64,000 bases of DNA from Sphingobium sp. (GCA_009360885.1 SPEL01000002.1:682001-746000), one strand, 5' to 3'. Shown: positions 1 through 10,710, counted from the stretch's first letter. Notes: a model not told the origin generated them from the letters alone. Numbers and translations: made by a program.

Positions 1-697
<697 letters not shown>

Positions 698-701
698 ACA
701 A

Positions 702-800
702 TTTCAAAGCAGAGGACATCATCCGCCGACTGAGAAATTGCAATAAAACAAAACGTTAAAGCAGTTCAGTCGTTTCAAAGTGAACGACAGCCGCGCTAAG
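702..800. repeat. Intergenic repeat (AATTTCAAAGCAGA type), copy 1
   Basis: About 100 bases resemble 20881-20985: a first hairpin-forming part (AATTTC, AAGCAGA, ATCATC, AAATTGC), then AAACAAAA, then a second part beginning near AGCAGTTCA. The two copies share layout with scattered substitutions. The rest of 801-1130 is AT-rich and shows no gene. It probably holds the promoter of the gene at 1131, but I see no unambiguous -35/-10 pair. Confidence 0.45.
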
Positions 801-1130
801 AACAGCTTTATAGGGCCACAGCATCATGCCGGTCCACCCATATCCACCAGAAAACAAACAATGGCCTCCCATGGCGCGCGCCATTTCCTCCACTCATCTT
901 ATTTTCAATAAAACGCAGGAACAAAGATTAGAAAAGTGCATTGGGTAGCAAAATTAAAGCCGGACTTTTCAATCGAAAATATTATTAACGAAATCATCAT
1001 AATGCCGAAAAAGATTATATTAAAGCAATTTTTGGATATGCCACATTCATATTCAACATGAATTTTTACAAAACAAGAATTAATAGTTAACAATCATTAA
1101 CAATAACCTCATCTTCTAAAGGACGAAGAA

Positions 1131-3347
1131 ATGACTCTCTCCAGTTCACAAGTATCGAACGAGATTTTTCTTCAAAATGATTATCTAAGTCTTGGCATCA
1201 ATGCTGGCGGATCGCTGGGCACTGTCTCCAAGACACCCAGTTCTTTTTACACTGGTGAGTTCCAGCGCACCGGCCTTGTGGCTGACACAGACGGCTTCGG
1301 CGTTGGAAAGAGTCATTTCAGGGATGCCGTCCTTCCCGGCACACCGGTCGAGGGTTTCAGCATTGGGTATCAGATCGGCGCGAAGAGCTACATCAAAACC
1401 AATCAAGACCGTAACTCGACGCATAATATAGACGGTGTAACCACCGATATTTCCACCAGCACCGCAGCCGCCGCCAAATGGGTCGGCACCACCGCAGAAA
1501 AGCTGGTCGTCGATCAGACCATTTCTCTGACGGAAGATGCCCAATATTATAGCATCACCGTCACCCTCACCAACACATCTTCTACGGCAATGGGCGATGT
1601 GCATTATATGCGCACCATTGATCCCGATCATGTCGATTTCGCAACGCGCAACACTATTGTTGAACAGGGCAATGGCTCTGCACTGGTGACTGGCGCGGCC
1701 AAAGACGGCACAAACCCGCTATTCATCTATTCCACAGATGACCGCGCCACGGTTTCCATCGCCAACGTATATAACAAAGACCCCTATGCGCTGGCCAGCA
1801 CACAGGCAGCAGGCTATTCCACCTATGCCGATCAATCCCTGAACATCACCTTTGACATTGGCACATTAGCGGCCGGTAAATCCACGACGCTGACCTTCTA
1901 TATGGGCGTTACCAATGACATCAAGGGAACGATCAAGGCGATTGACGCGTCCCAGACGGCTGAACCTGTAACACCAAAACCGCCGGTAAATGCCGCCCCC
2001 AACGCCGTCGATGACAGCTTCTCGCTGAAGCAAGACAGCAAGATCAGCGGCAATGTGCTCGCCAACGACACCGACGCCAATGGCGACGCACTGACGGCGG
2101 CTCTCGCCACGGGCCCGGCCAATGGCACCATCAGCTTCTCCAAGGATGGCAGCTTCGTCTACACTCCGAAGGCAGGCTTCTTCGGTACCGACAGCTTCAC
2201 CTACAAAACATCGGACGGTAAGCTGACCGACACAGCAACCGTCACCATCAAGGTGGAGGAGGTGAACAAAGCCCCCAATGCCGTCGATGACAACTTCTCG
2301 CTGAAGCAAGACAGCAAGATCAGCGGCAATGTGCTCGCCAACGACACCGACGCCAATGGCGACGCGCTGACGGCGGCTCTCGCCACGGGCCCCGCCAATG
2401 GCACCATCAGCTTCTCCAAGGATGGCAGCTTCGTCTACACTCCGAAGGCAGGCTTCTTCGGTACCGACAGCTTCACCTACAAAACATCCGACGGCAAGCT
2501 GACCGACACCGCAACCGTCACCATCAAGGTGGAGGAGGCAATCAAGGTCGTACAGCCGGAACCCAACATCCCCGATCAGGCTGCCCCCGGCAATAAGCCT
2601 ACTTTGCCTATATTCTCCTCCTTGCTCGAAAAGGCCAGCGTGATTAACGGCTCGGCACAGAGCAACGACAAGCTGGTCGGCACGAACCAAAGCGATGCTT
2701 TCTACTTTGCCAGCGCCGATGCCAAAACCGGGGCAGACACAATCAGTCAATTTGGCAAAAACGATATTCTGGTTCTGGATGCCCAAATATATGACAGCAA
2801 TAATGACGGCATCATCACTTTCTCAACCAAGAATACTGTGCGCATCGACGGATCGACAAAAACCAGCGACACCGTAAAAATTGAAGGCGTTAACTCGCTG
2901 CGGTATCTCGGCACAGAAGACGGCCTGTTCGTCTATGGCGACAAAGCAGTCCGCGCCAAAAACGCTATCGAAGGCATTATCGGCGACGAAATACTCAGCG
3001 GTGACGCGGGCGATAAAAAATCGCAAACCTTCTTCTTCGACACAGCGCTGGAACTTAATCTGGGCAAAGACCAGATCAACAATTTCGGCAGCAAAGATGT
3101 ATTGCTCACGACCACCCAATTGGTTGATGAGGACCGCGATGGCATTATCAGCTGGGCATCCGGCGGCACCCTCACCCTGCCCGGCACGCAGGAAGGCATC
3201 AGCAGCGGCACATTGGCCATTAACAACATCAAGGGCGCAGCGATTAACAGCCTGGAATATGACGGCTCCGTCCAGCATAATGGCCAGACCTTCTACGTAT
3301 ACAGCTTGCTGGATTCAGATGCAGGCCTCAGCACCGTTGGCTGGTAA
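1131..3347 (+). CDS. Large repeat-containing, probably type I-secreted surface protein
   Basis: 738 residues. There is no N-terminal signal peptide. Residues 1 to about 270 form a beta-rich domain I do not recognise. Residues about 290-470 are two nearly identical 92-residue cadherin/Ig-like repeats (each with NAVDD, GNVLANDTDANGD, GTDSFTY and TVTIKVEE). Residues about 500-738 contain two copies of a module with an FGxxD, ILxx, DxNxDGxI pattern that also builds the protein at 7430-8173. The acidic, repeat-rich, Asp/Gly-heavy make-up and missing signal peptide fit a substrate of a type I secretion system, but no secretion genes lie in the window. RBS AAAGGACGAAGAA precedes the ATG. It neighbours glycan genes, so a cell-surface role is likely. 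Exact function is unknown. Confidence 0.85.
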   Translation: MTLSSSQVSNEIFLQNDYLSLGINAGGSLGTVSKTPSSFYTGEFQRTGLVADTDGFGVGKSHFRDAVLPGTPVEGFSIGYQIGAKSYIKTNQDRNSTHNIDGVTTDISTSTAAAAKWVGTTAEKLVVDQTISLTEDAQYYSITVTLTNTSSTAMGDVHYMRTIDPDHVDFATRNTIVEQGNGSALVTGAAKDGTNPLFIYSTDDRATVSIANVYNKDPYALASTQAAGYSTYADQSLNITFDIGTLAAGKSTTLTFYMGVTNDIKGTIKAIDASQTAEPVTPKPPVNAAPNAVDDSFSLKQDSKISGNVLANDTDANGDALTAALATGPANGTISFSKDGSFVYTPKAGFFGTDSFTYKTSDGKLTDTATVTIKVEEVNKAPNAVDDNFSLKQDSKISGNVLANDTDANGDALTAALATGPANGTISFSKDGSFVYTPKAGFFGTDSFTYKTSDGKLTDTATVTIKVEEAIKVVQPEPNIPDQAAPGNKPTLPIFSSLLEKASVINGSAQSNDKLVGTNQSDAFYFASADAKTGADTISQFGKNDILVLDAQIYDSNNDGIITFSTKNTVRIDGSTKTSDTVKIEGVNSLRYLGTEDGLFVYGDKAVRAKNAIEGIIGDEILSGDAGDKKSQTFFFDTALELNLGKDQINNFGSKDVLLTTTQLVDEDRDGIISWASGGTLTLPGTQEGISSGTLAINNIKGAAINSLEYDGSVQHNGQTFYVYSLLDSDAGLSTVGW

Positions 3348-3374
3348 GGTCTGATTGATCGAATGGTGATGATT

Positions 3375-3407
3375 GGGTCGGGGGGCTATACCTTCCGGCC
3401 CTTTTTT
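3375..3407 (+). terminator. Intrinsic terminator after the repeat protein gene
   Basis: A GGGTCGG/CCGGCCC stem (3375-3381 with 3395-3401, one G-T pair) is followed by six T. It lies 27 bases past the stop codon at 3347. Confidence 0.8.
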
Positions 3408-3668
3408 ATTCCGCCTACACTCAGGAATGTTATGAAAGCGCCCCTTGCGGCAGCGCAAAAGGCAATGCATAACGGCGCATAACATATTCAACCGGGTTAA
3501 TAAGCAGCCTCCATTGCGTTTCAACCAGCATTCGCAATGGTGAAACATTAAATATTTTTGTAATAAAATTTCACCATTATCATGAATAATGATGAAGGTG
3601 TAGCAATCGGCGAAGCATAAAATTCATTATTATTTTTGAATTTTCACCGATTTAGCAGGAATTTATAC

Positions 3669-4613
3669 ATGCATGATATCGCCGTCATTATACCGCTATA
3701 CAATAAAGGCCCTCATATAGAGGACACACTGACCAGCGTATTCATGCAGAGCTATCCTCCCAAAGAAATTATCGTGGTGGATGATGCATCCAGTGATAAT
3801 GGTCCTGAGATTGTGAAATCTATGGCTGCAAAAGACGACAGGATCAAATTTCTGCATCGCACTCAACCCGGACCGGGGGGCTATGCCGCCCGAAATTTCG
3901 GTATTGAAAATGCCAGTTGCGAGTGGATTGCCTTTCTTGATGCCGACGATATTTGGCACCCCGACCATCTTGACGGAATTATGGCAGCAATAGAAAAAGC
4001 AGGTACCACCGTCGGCTGCGGTTTTTCTGGTGTTCAAATCGTCGAAGGTAAAAGCCGAACAAGCTATGTCGGCACAAACACCAGCATCCCCGTCGCAACC
4101 CCCCTCACCCTTGATGATATACTGAAAATATGGCTGAGAACCGGACAGTGTCCCATCTGGACAGGGGCCTCTATGTTCCGCCGTTCCGTGCTGACGGAGG
4201 CTGGCCCATTCCCTGCCAACAAGGCGCGCCGGGGAGGTGACAAAGACATGTGGTTCCGCGCTATTGCGCGCTGCGACACCGCCTATAGCGGCAAGGAAAC
4301 TGCCGAATTTCATCAGGATACCGTCAATCGTGTAACGCGATCGACCAGTCACACCGATGTTCCTATCATCATCCAAAGTATTAACAAGCTGCTGCCGACA
4401 GCTAATGAAGCAACCAAACTGCTTCTCAAAAAATTGATTAATTGCGAAATTGCGCAATATGCACGACATACTGCTGGAGCAAAATTCAGGGTAAATCCTC
4501 AATTTTTCAAAATATATCAATATGATGCAGGATTAAAAAATCTAGCAAAACTGTCAGCATTCTCTGCCATCGGAATGGCATTGGAATTCTACCGAGTAAA
4601 TATCAAAAAATAA
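3669..4613 (+). CDS. Family 2 glycosyltransferase
   Basis: About 314 residues. It begins with the GT2 nucleotide-sugar fold: IIPLYNK near residue 7, VVDDASSDN near 38, and the DADDIW metal-binding motif around residue 95. It should transfer a sugar from a nucleotide donor onto a cytoplasmic lipid-linked glycan. I chose the ATG at 3669, with AGGA 10 bases upstream, over the upstream in-frame TTG at 3636, because the GT2 beta strand begins almost immediately after it. Local sequence is AT-rich compared with the housekeeping half of the window, as is common for laterally exchanged glycan loci. The next gene is a second GT2 38 bases downstream, so the two are probably co-transcribed. Confidence 0.88.
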   Translation: MHDIAVIIPLYNKGPHIEDTLTSVFMQSYPPKEIIVVDDASSDNGPEIVKSMAAKDDRIKFLHRTQPGPGGYAARNFGIENASCEWIAFLDADDIWHPDHLDGIMAAIEKAGTTVGCGFSGVQIVEGKSRTSYVGTNTSIPVATPLTLDDILKIWLRTGQCPIWTGASMFRRSVLTEAGPFPANKARRGGDKDMWFRAIARCDTAYSGKETAEFHQDTVNRVTRSTSHTDVPIIIQSINKLLPTANEATKLLLKKLINCEIAQYARHTAGAKFRVNPQFFKIYQYDAGLKNLAKLSAFSAIGMALEFYRVNIKK

Positions 4614-4651
4614 TTCTCAATTACTTTACAATATTCAATCGGAGTTCCGAC

Positions 4652-5662
4652 ATGCCGCCTGAAATCACGGTGATCAGCCCGTTCTTTAATCGCGCAGATC
4701 GCATTCAGCGCTCCCTTGATTCCTTAAAATCGCAAACTTTTGATAGCTTCAAGGCGATTATCATTGATGATGGGTCATCTGATAATAGCTACGAGGTAGC
4801 TCTATCTCATGCTAATGATAAGATAGAAGTAATAAAGCAAGAAAATCGTGGATTTACACAAACCATGATTTCTGCATGCAATTCTGTACAGTCAGAATTC
4901 ATTGCTGTTCATGGCTCTGGCGACGAAAGCCTTCCCTTACGCCTGCAAATGCAATATGAATTCCTCAAGAAAAATCCAAATGTTGTTGCTGTTGGTTGCG
5001 GTATTCAGAATATAGACGAAATAACAGGAAAAACCTGGGACGTCATTCCGCAACAGACCATACGCAAAGGCCCGATTAACGGCGATTTCTCTATCTCGCA
5101 TGGGGAAGTCATGTTCAGGGCAGACGCCTATCGTAAAGCCGGTGGATATCGCAGCCATTTCAGGGTTGGACAGGCTTCCGATCTCTTCCGTAGGATGAGC
5201 AGAATTGGCGATTTCGGATATGTTAGCGACATATTATATCGCCGTTATCTGGCGTTGGATGGCGTCAACTCAAACATCAACAACATAATTCAACGCGAAA
5301 TACTAAGTGCAATCAGCAAAGATGCCCATATCGCGGCTATAGAAAGTAACGGAAACAATAATTACTCAAAGGATTCCTTAGATAAATATGGAATACTATA
5401 TCCATATCTATCTTCACCTAGCCGAAATATGGCTCAGACATTGGCATCAGCTTCCATTAAAAGCTGGTATGGGAATAATAGACAGCAAGCCCTACGCTTG
5501 GCGCGCCTCGCTATAGCCGAAAAACTTACCTCGAAAGCTGCAGCAGCCCTCATTATTTCTACCATAGGTATAGATGCGATGAGAAAACCGCTCCTTCCTG
5601 TCGTAAGGAAATTGACAAAAGGTAATGATGAAAATGACATTGATCGCTTAAGCGGTAAATGA
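4652..5662 (+). CDS. Family 2 glycosyltransferase
   Basis: 336 residues. It begins with VISPFFNRADRI, then IIDDGSSDNS near residue 40 and an HGSGDES segment in place of the usual DxD motif near residue 90, where HG-D replaces D-D. The body fits GT2 transferases of polysaccharide loci. The C-terminal 130 residues are not recognisable. GGAG lies 9 bases before the ATG. It follows the GT2 at 3669 on the same strand and is convergent with the flippase gene. AT-rich codon use matches its upstream neighbour. Sugar and acceptor cannot be told from sequence. Confidence 0.85.
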   Translation: MPPEITVISPFFNRADRIQRSLDSLKSQTFDSFKAIIIDDGSSDNSYEVALSHANDKIEVIKQENRGFTQTMISACNSVQSEFIAVHGSGDESLPLRLQMQYEFLKKNPNVVAVGCGIQNIDEITGKTWDVIPQQTIRKGPINGDFSISHGEVMFRADAYRKAGGYRSHFRVGQASDLFRRMSRIGDFGYVSDILYRRYLALDGVNSNINNIIQREILSAISKDAHIAAIESNGNNNYSKDSLDKYGILYPYLSSPSRNMAQTLASASIKSWYGNNRQQALRLARLAIAEKLTSKAAAALIISTIGIDAMRKPLLPVVRKLTKGNDENDIDRLSGK

Positions 5663-5705
5663 CATTGATCGCGGTTTAGCTGACCCGAAGCGACCGAAAT
5701 ATACT

Positions 5706-7184
5706 TTAGCTGGATATCTTACTTATAATTTTATGTGATAAGCGCATAATATCTTGCTCAGGCCCATCTGGACGCCCTGCTAAAAGCCAAAGAATGAAGT
5801 TTGTGGCAATATAGGCAATGGCACCAACCACCACATATATAACTATTTTCCAAAGGTCACCGACCAGACCAATTCTATGTAAAATCGGGCTAATCGATAA
5901 AACAACCCCAGACATTATTAGCACACCCAATAGCGACCTAATATTACTAGAGAATTGATCCCAATAGGAAATATTAATTAAATTTTTTACTATTTGCATA
6001 TTAAAGAAAATAGTTACAAATATTGTAGTAGCCCGTGCAATTAAAACGCCAACAAGACCATAAAAATACATCAAAACAAACAATATTGGTAAGCGAATAA
6101 GGAGCATCTGCCACTCACGGCGAAATAAAAGCTCGGTTTTACCGAATGACATTGCCAGCGAATAAGCTATCGAAGCAAGTGTCTGTAGTGCAAAAACAAC
6201 CGCCAACGTCTGAATGATTGGAACAGCAGGGAGCCACACCTCTCCCATTGCCATATGCACCAGCGGCTCAGCCACCAACGCAAATCCGACCCCCAGCGGC
6301 AAGGCAACAGCGGTTATCAGAGCCTGCGCCCGTTGATACGCCCGCCTCAGTCGTGGAAAATCCCCTCGTAACTGCGAAAAAGCCGGAAATAATGTCCCAA
6401 TGAGTGGCTGCGTTGTTTCGCGTGAAGGCATGATGGCGAGATTCTCTCCCATCGTAAAATGCCCGAGCTGCGTAGGGCCAAATATTTTACCGATCAGAAG
6501 CTGGTCAATCCGCATATTCACTGTTTTCAATATATTAGCCAATGTAAGCCACATTGAAAAAGACCACATCTGTCGCCCGTGTTTCAAGGAGAAACGCGGC
6601 ACAAAAGGTAGAACAGTATAGGAAACTATCACTTGGGCAATCTGACCTATAAGCGTCCCCAGCAGTAATGCCCAATAACTATGATAAATAAACGCAATAA
6701 TGATAGAAGCAACCACAGTTACCAGCTTATGAGAAGCAACCAATACAAAGTCTTGCCAAAAAATAAGTTGCCGCTGCAATAAAACTCTTCGAGGATTGGC
6801 AAATCCACTCAGTATAATTCCCAATCCCAGCGTCAACATTACTCCAAGCATTCGGGGGTCATCATATATAGCGACCACCAATGGACCACTCGCCGCGAAT
6901 ACTCCGCCTACCAGAAAACCGCGTGCCACATTCAATGTCCACGCGGTATGCATATGCTCGAGGGTAGGATCTGGATGATGAATTAAGGCCTGCGCCATAG
7001 CAACATCGGTGACCGCCGTCACAATCGCCAATAACGTCAAGCCGACTGCAACAAGGCCAAAATCTTCCGGGACGAGCAGTCGCGCAAGTACGACCGTAGA
7101 GACCAAGCCAAGAAGATTAACCGTGGCACGTGTCAGAGAAATCCAAAGACTGCCCTTCCCAATGCGGGAACTCAGATTCTTCAA
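5706..7184 (-). CDS. Wzx-type lipopolysaccharide/exopolysaccharide flippase
   Basis: 492 residues, almost wholly hydrophobic helices separated by short charged loops, as in the MOP (MATE/Wzx) superfamily. The N-terminus (ISLTRATVNLLGL, VVLARLLVPEDFGLVAVG) is typical of the polysaccharide-synthesis flippase group that includes WzxC. It should move undecaprenyl-linked oligosaccharides across the inner membrane for assembly outside. It is convergent with the two GT2 genes. No Wzy polymerase or initiating transferase is in the window, so the glycan pathway is only partly seen. Internal sequence near 5880-6100 is AT-rich. Confidence 0.88.
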   Translation of the reverse strand: MKNLSSRIGKGSLWISLTRATVNLLGLVSTVVLARLLVPEDFGLVAVGLTLLAIVTAVTDVAMAQALIHHPDPTLEHMHTAWTLNVARGFLVGGVFAASGPLVVAIYDDPRMLGVMLTLGLGIILSGFANPRRVLLQRQLIFWQDFVLVASHKLVTVVASIIIAFIYHSYWALLLGTLIGQIAQVIVSYTVLPFVPRFSLKHGRQMWSFSMWLTLANILKTVNMRIDQLLIGKIFGPTQLGHFTMGENLAIMPSRETTQPLIGTLFPAFSQLRGDFPRLRRAYQRAQALITAVALPLGVGFALVAEPLVHMAMGEVWLPAVPIIQTLAVVFALQTLASIAYSLAMSFGKTELLFRREWQMLLIRLPILFVLMYFYGLVGVLIARATTIFVTIFFNMQIVKNLINISYWDQFSSNIRSLLGVLIMSGVVLSISPILHRIGLVGDLWKIVIYVVVGAIAYIATNFILWLLAGRPDGPEQDIMRLSHKIISKISS

Positions 7185-7376
7185 GGATCACCCCTCTCGT
7201 AGGATTGCAGCCAAATCATTATACCGCCAGCCTTATAAACAGATCAGGCTGCGTTGCACAATCAATTCAAACTCTTGCGGCACCCAATCTTACAGGATGC
7301 ATGAGCACTTAATACCAATCACAGGCTTCTAAAAATTACAAAGAAATCAAATAGTCTCGCACTTATGCCAAATACA

Positions 7377-7404
7377 AAAAGGGGAAGGCAAGCCTTCCCC
7401 TTTC
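7377..7404 (-). terminator. Intrinsic terminator of the 7430-8173 gene
   Basis: Read on the minus strand, GGGGAAGGC pairs with GCCTTCCCC and is followed by a T run. It lies about 25 bases beyond the stop codon at 7430. Confidence 0.85.
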
Positions 7405-7429
7405 CTAACATTTACATGCAAGCCTAATA

Positions 7430-8173
7430 TTAGGCAGCAGTGTAGTAATAATAATCTACACCACCGATATTTTCATGACCGGCGAATGAGATAGCAGAAA
7501 GGCCAGTGAACTGAATCTGGCCGCCCGGGCCACCTGCAGGATCGCTTGCAGCAGGGCCGTCCGCACCAGGAAGATCCAGCACGCCATTCTTACCAAAGGT
7601 AACGGTGCTGTTGATGTCTGCATCAAACAGAGCCGAGGTCGTCACGATGCGGTCATCAGAACCGAAATTGTTGATGACGTCAGCACCGAGATTCAGGCCA
7701 AGAGCTGTGTCATAAAGATAGGTGTAAGAACCAGTACCAGCGTTAAAGGTATCGTTGCTTACCTTACCTTCTGTCCAGCCTGCCTGACGAACGCTCAGCT
7801 GAGCATAAGCATGCAGACCGTCTTTCTCACCGAGGTAACGAAGACCGGTTACTGCACCGTCTTCACCGGAAATGCCGATCTGGGTGTCGCCAGCGCGCTT
7901 GCTACCGCTGCCGGTACGCTCAACGTCGAGCACAGCGTTATCACCAAAATTGATGATGCCGTCGTTGTTGCCATCAAAAATCTTCTTGGTGGTCAGAATG
8001 CTGTCATTCTTACCGAAGTTTTCGATGGTCAGATTTCCCGTCAGCGTTGCGTCATACTGATCAATTACGAACTGGTTGGCGCCTACGGTGCCAGCGAAAA
8101 TATCACCTTCGCTAACATCAACGTTGGTACGGCTACCAGTAGTGGTCAGCGTCGAATTGTCTCCGAATGCCAT
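7430..8173 (-). CDS. Secreted-protein candidate sharing a repeated module with the 1131 protein
   Basis: 247 residues, acidic and Gly/Asp/Asn-rich, with no signal peptide, no Cys and no obvious membrane segment. Two copies of the module seen at the end of the 1131 protein are present: one around NLTIENFGKNDSILTT and DGNNDGIINFG, the other around VINNFGSDDRIVTT. Each is followed by a segment with GLRYLGEKDGL or AISFAGHENI, which align with SLRYLGTEDGL and SLEYDG in the larger protein. Calcium-binding-like D-x-N-x-D-G loops suggest RTX-like folding after secretion, which is an inference. GGGAG precedes the ATG. It has its own terminator, so it is probably a single-gene transcript. Confidence 0.82.
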   Translation of the reverse strand: MAFGDNSTLTTTGSRTNVDVSEGDIFAGTVGANQFVIDQYDATLTGNLTIENFGKNDSILTTKKIFDGNNDGIINFGDNAVLDVERTGSGSKRAGDTQIGISGEDGAVTGLRYLGEKDGLHAYAQLSVRQAGWTEGKVSNDTFNAGTGSYTYLYDTALGLNLGADVINNFGSDDRIVTTSALFDADINSTVTFGKNGVLDLPGADGPAASDPAGGPGGQIQFTGLSAISFAGHENIGGVDYYYYTAA

Positions 8174-8950
8174 AAATAAAACTCCCTAAACACACATTGA
8201 AAACACAGGATTAAGGAGCAGCTTTAACCGCCACCTTGCACCATCTAATATTACGAGCGACCTGATATAGTTAATTTTATATATACCATTTCAAGATTCG
8301 GCAAATGATATTTCCGCCATATCCGTCTCAAAACTGCACAAGTGCTGACCTATAGATAAGGCCAAAACTCCCACAAATGCACCCAAATTGGCCGACACAA
8401 ATCTACGGCGATTTTGATGCTATCATTTTGAATTAATAACGGAAATTCAACATTAATGCACTGAGACAGGCAGGCATTGCCACCGCATAACGAAAGGTCC
8501 AAAGCGGCATTTTAGGCCCGATAAGCTATGGTCAATAATCGTAAACAAATCTTCTCGCAGCTTTGCTCTGAACGCTCCGCCTCAACAAAAAAGCCCACAA
8601 GTGCCATCCACTTCATCTCACCACTACTTAACCTGTCATAACCTGATGTTCATTGGAGTGACCCATAGCAATCAGAATGGCTTAAACTACTTGAAGTCAT
8701 AACCAGAACGATCCAACCACTTAATGACATGAACCATGATGTCCCGTTTGCCGGATGAAATGCACAATGCAGGGCCTTCACGGGGGGTAGGTGCTCTGGC
8801 GGTGCAGTTCACTTAGCACCGCAGCCACCCGACCTGCCAACAAACATGGTCAACCCATGATTTGGTTATTTTTGCGTTAATCCTGTCATGTGAAACTCCC
8901 TTAATCGCCCCCCTCCTAAAAGGTCCTTATAGCCAGATAGGGAGTTGATC
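8174..8950. other. Long intergenic region with a transposon-end fragment
   Basis: About 780 bases without a supportable gene. The left part should contain the promoter of the minus-strand gene at 8173. Around 8715-8800 the sequence (TTAATGACATGAACCATGATG and following) resembles the inside left end of the element at 384-697, so it is probably a decayed copy. I see nothing else I can name. Confidence 0.5.
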
Positions 8951-9253
8951 GTGGCAGCGATTGCAAAACAGATACAGACGCCGACCAAACCATCAGGCAT
9001 GGACGGTATACCGCAAATTCAGGCAGAAATCGCCCGCATAAAGGCAGCGCAAGAAGGCGACCCCACCCCGGTTCCGTCGCCAGCGCAGGAATATCAGGCA
9101 CGTCTGGAACGAGCCGTTCTGGCATCTATGTTTGATGCCAAGGAAGACACCTCCCCCCGCAGGCTCAACATGCGGCAAATTCTAATTATCAGCGCTATTG
9201 CGATTGTTTCATGGGCCACCGTTTTTGGCATTGGAGCATTTCTGGTACAATAA
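8951..9253 (+). CDS. Small hypothetical protein with one C-terminal membrane helix
   Basis: About 100 residues. The first 65 are polar and Pro/Gln/Ala-rich with charged stretches (QAEIARIKAAQEGD, EYQARLERAVLAS). The last 25 form one hydrophobic helix (ILIISAIAIVSWATVFGIGAFLV). The orientation predicted is tail-anchored. I prefer the GTG at 8951 because GGGAG stands 6 bases before it; an in-frame TTG at 8945 overlaps that site. It precedes two glycosyltransferases but is 290 bases away from them. I do not recognise the family. Confidence 0.6.
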   Translation: MAAIAKQIQTPTKPSGMDGIPQIQAEIARIKAAQEGDPTPVPSPAQEYQARLERAVLASMFDAKEDTSPRRLNMRQILIISAIAIVSWATVFGIGAFLVQ

Positions 9254-9543
9254 TAATATACAACTCTGCCCTAATTTAGAGCATGATAAAATTAAGGTGC
9301 CGTTGCCTGTTAATAGGGCAGCGGCGCTTTTTCTGTATGGCATGCCCCGATTTGGCTTGCCCGGATTCAAGCAAAATAGTATTTCCGGGGAAATGATAAA
9401 GGGGATCGGCATGCTCTTTCTGGCAGCCCACAACATAAAAAAGGGTGTATTTCCCCCTAATTTTCATATGTTAATGAGATGTTCACCATTTTACGAGAGT
9501 AACGTTTCCATAGTCTTTGTCTCATGGGGGCGTTAATACTATC

Positions 9544-10710
9544 ATGCCCATCAACACCAGGCGTTCAGCCAGAATATCTGTTATAGGCCTGCGCGGAATA
9601 CCTGATGTTCTGGGCGGAATAGAGACGCATTGCGAGAATTTATATCCAGCATTGATACGAGACAATCCTGATCTCGATATCACAATATTTGTTCGCAAAT
9701 CTCATACCGTTACCATTACCAACGAATATAAGGGCGTGAAAATACGGGCTGTTGCCGCCCCGCAGATTTTTGGGGTCGATGCCTTGCTACATAGCCTGTG
9801 GTGTCTGCTCATCTGCGCTTTTTCTACCCGACCTGACATAGTTCACATTCACGGCATTGGCCCCGCCTTCTTCACCCCTTTGGCCCGGATGCTCGGCCTG
9901 AAAACAATTATAACCCATCATGCACAGGATTATTTGCGCCCTAAATGGGGCTGGAAAGGCCGTCTTTTCCTAAGATGGGGAGAAAGAATGGCCGCCCTTT
10001 TCGCTAACCACATCATATGCGTGAGCGCCGCGCTGGAACGCGACTTTCTCAAAATCTATCCCAGCGCCGCACGTAAAACTCATATCATTCGCAACGCTCC
10101 TTCCTCCATTGCCGGCAGACAAAAGCCGGATAATGATGTGCTGAAACGCCTGAATTTAACTCCGGGCCGTTATATCCTTGCTGCAGGCAGGCTGGAGGCG
10201 ACGAAAAATTATCTGTTTCTGATGGATGCTTTCAAACGGGCTGGCCTTGATGATATGAAACTGGTCATTGCAGGCACCTTTGTCGACAGCCGCCCTGATT
10301 ATGAAGAAAAACTGAAAAAACAGGTTTCAGAAAACATCATCCTTCCCGGTTATCAGCAATCAGAGAAGTTGACGCAACTATACAAAAATGCAGCATTATT
10401 TGTGCATCCATCCCATATGGAAGGATATGGGCTGGTCATTGCTGAGGCCCTCGCAGCCGGTTTGCCGGTTATTGCCTCTAATTTGCCGGTTCATCGTGAA
10501 TTTTTGTTGCCAGAAAAATGCCTGTTCGATCCCGATACTATAAACGAACTGGTCAGTATGTTGAAACGGCCAGATTATAGTTATTTCCTACATCCGGTCG
10601 CAATTAGTGCCCAGAAAAATGACCATTGGCACCGCGCCGGGAAAGAGCATATGCGCATCTACCGAAACCTGCTGCCGAACAGTGCGATACTGACCCCAAC
10701 AACGAGATGA
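9544..10710 (+). CDS. Family 4 glycosyltransferase
   Basis: About 388 residues with a GT-B fold. The N-terminal half holds ISVIGLRGIPDVLGGIE (the glycine-rich donor/acceptor loop) and DIVHIHGIGP. The C-terminal half has ILAAGRLEATKN and the HPSHMEGYGLVIAEALAAG segment with the E-x7-E pattern of retaining GT4 enzymes. It likely adds a hexose to a lipid-linked glycan at the inner face of the membrane. The ATG at 9544 is chosen because the Rossmann strand starts shortly after; the upstream in-frame ATG at 9517 lacks a good ribosome-binding site. Its stop overlaps the next gene's start (ATGA), so the two are translationally coupled. Confidence 0.88.
   Translation: MPINTRRSARISVIGLRGIPDVLGGIETHCENLYPALIRDNPDLDITIFVRKSHTVTITNEYKGVKIRAVAAPQIFGVDALLHSLWCLLICAFSTRPDIVHIHGIGPAFFTPLARMLGLKTIITHHAQDYLRPKWGWKGRLFLRWGERMAALFANHIICVSAALERDFLKIYPSAARKTHIIRNAPSSIAGRQKPDNDVLKRLNLTPGRYILAAGRLEATKNYLFLMDAFKRAGLDDMKLVIAGTFVDSRPDYEEKLKKQVSENIILPGYQQSEKLTQLYKNAALFVHPSHMEGYGLVIAEALAAGLPVIASNLPVHREFLLPEKCLFDPDTINELVSMLKRPDYSYFLHPVAISAQKNDHWHRAGKEHMRIYRNLLPNSAILTPTTR

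Noticed and set aside
1866-2786. A 306-residue minus-strand frame opposite the 1131 gene
   Set aside because: It is antisense to a gene with clear domains and repeats, and its internal repetition simply mirrors the cadherin-like DNA repeats.
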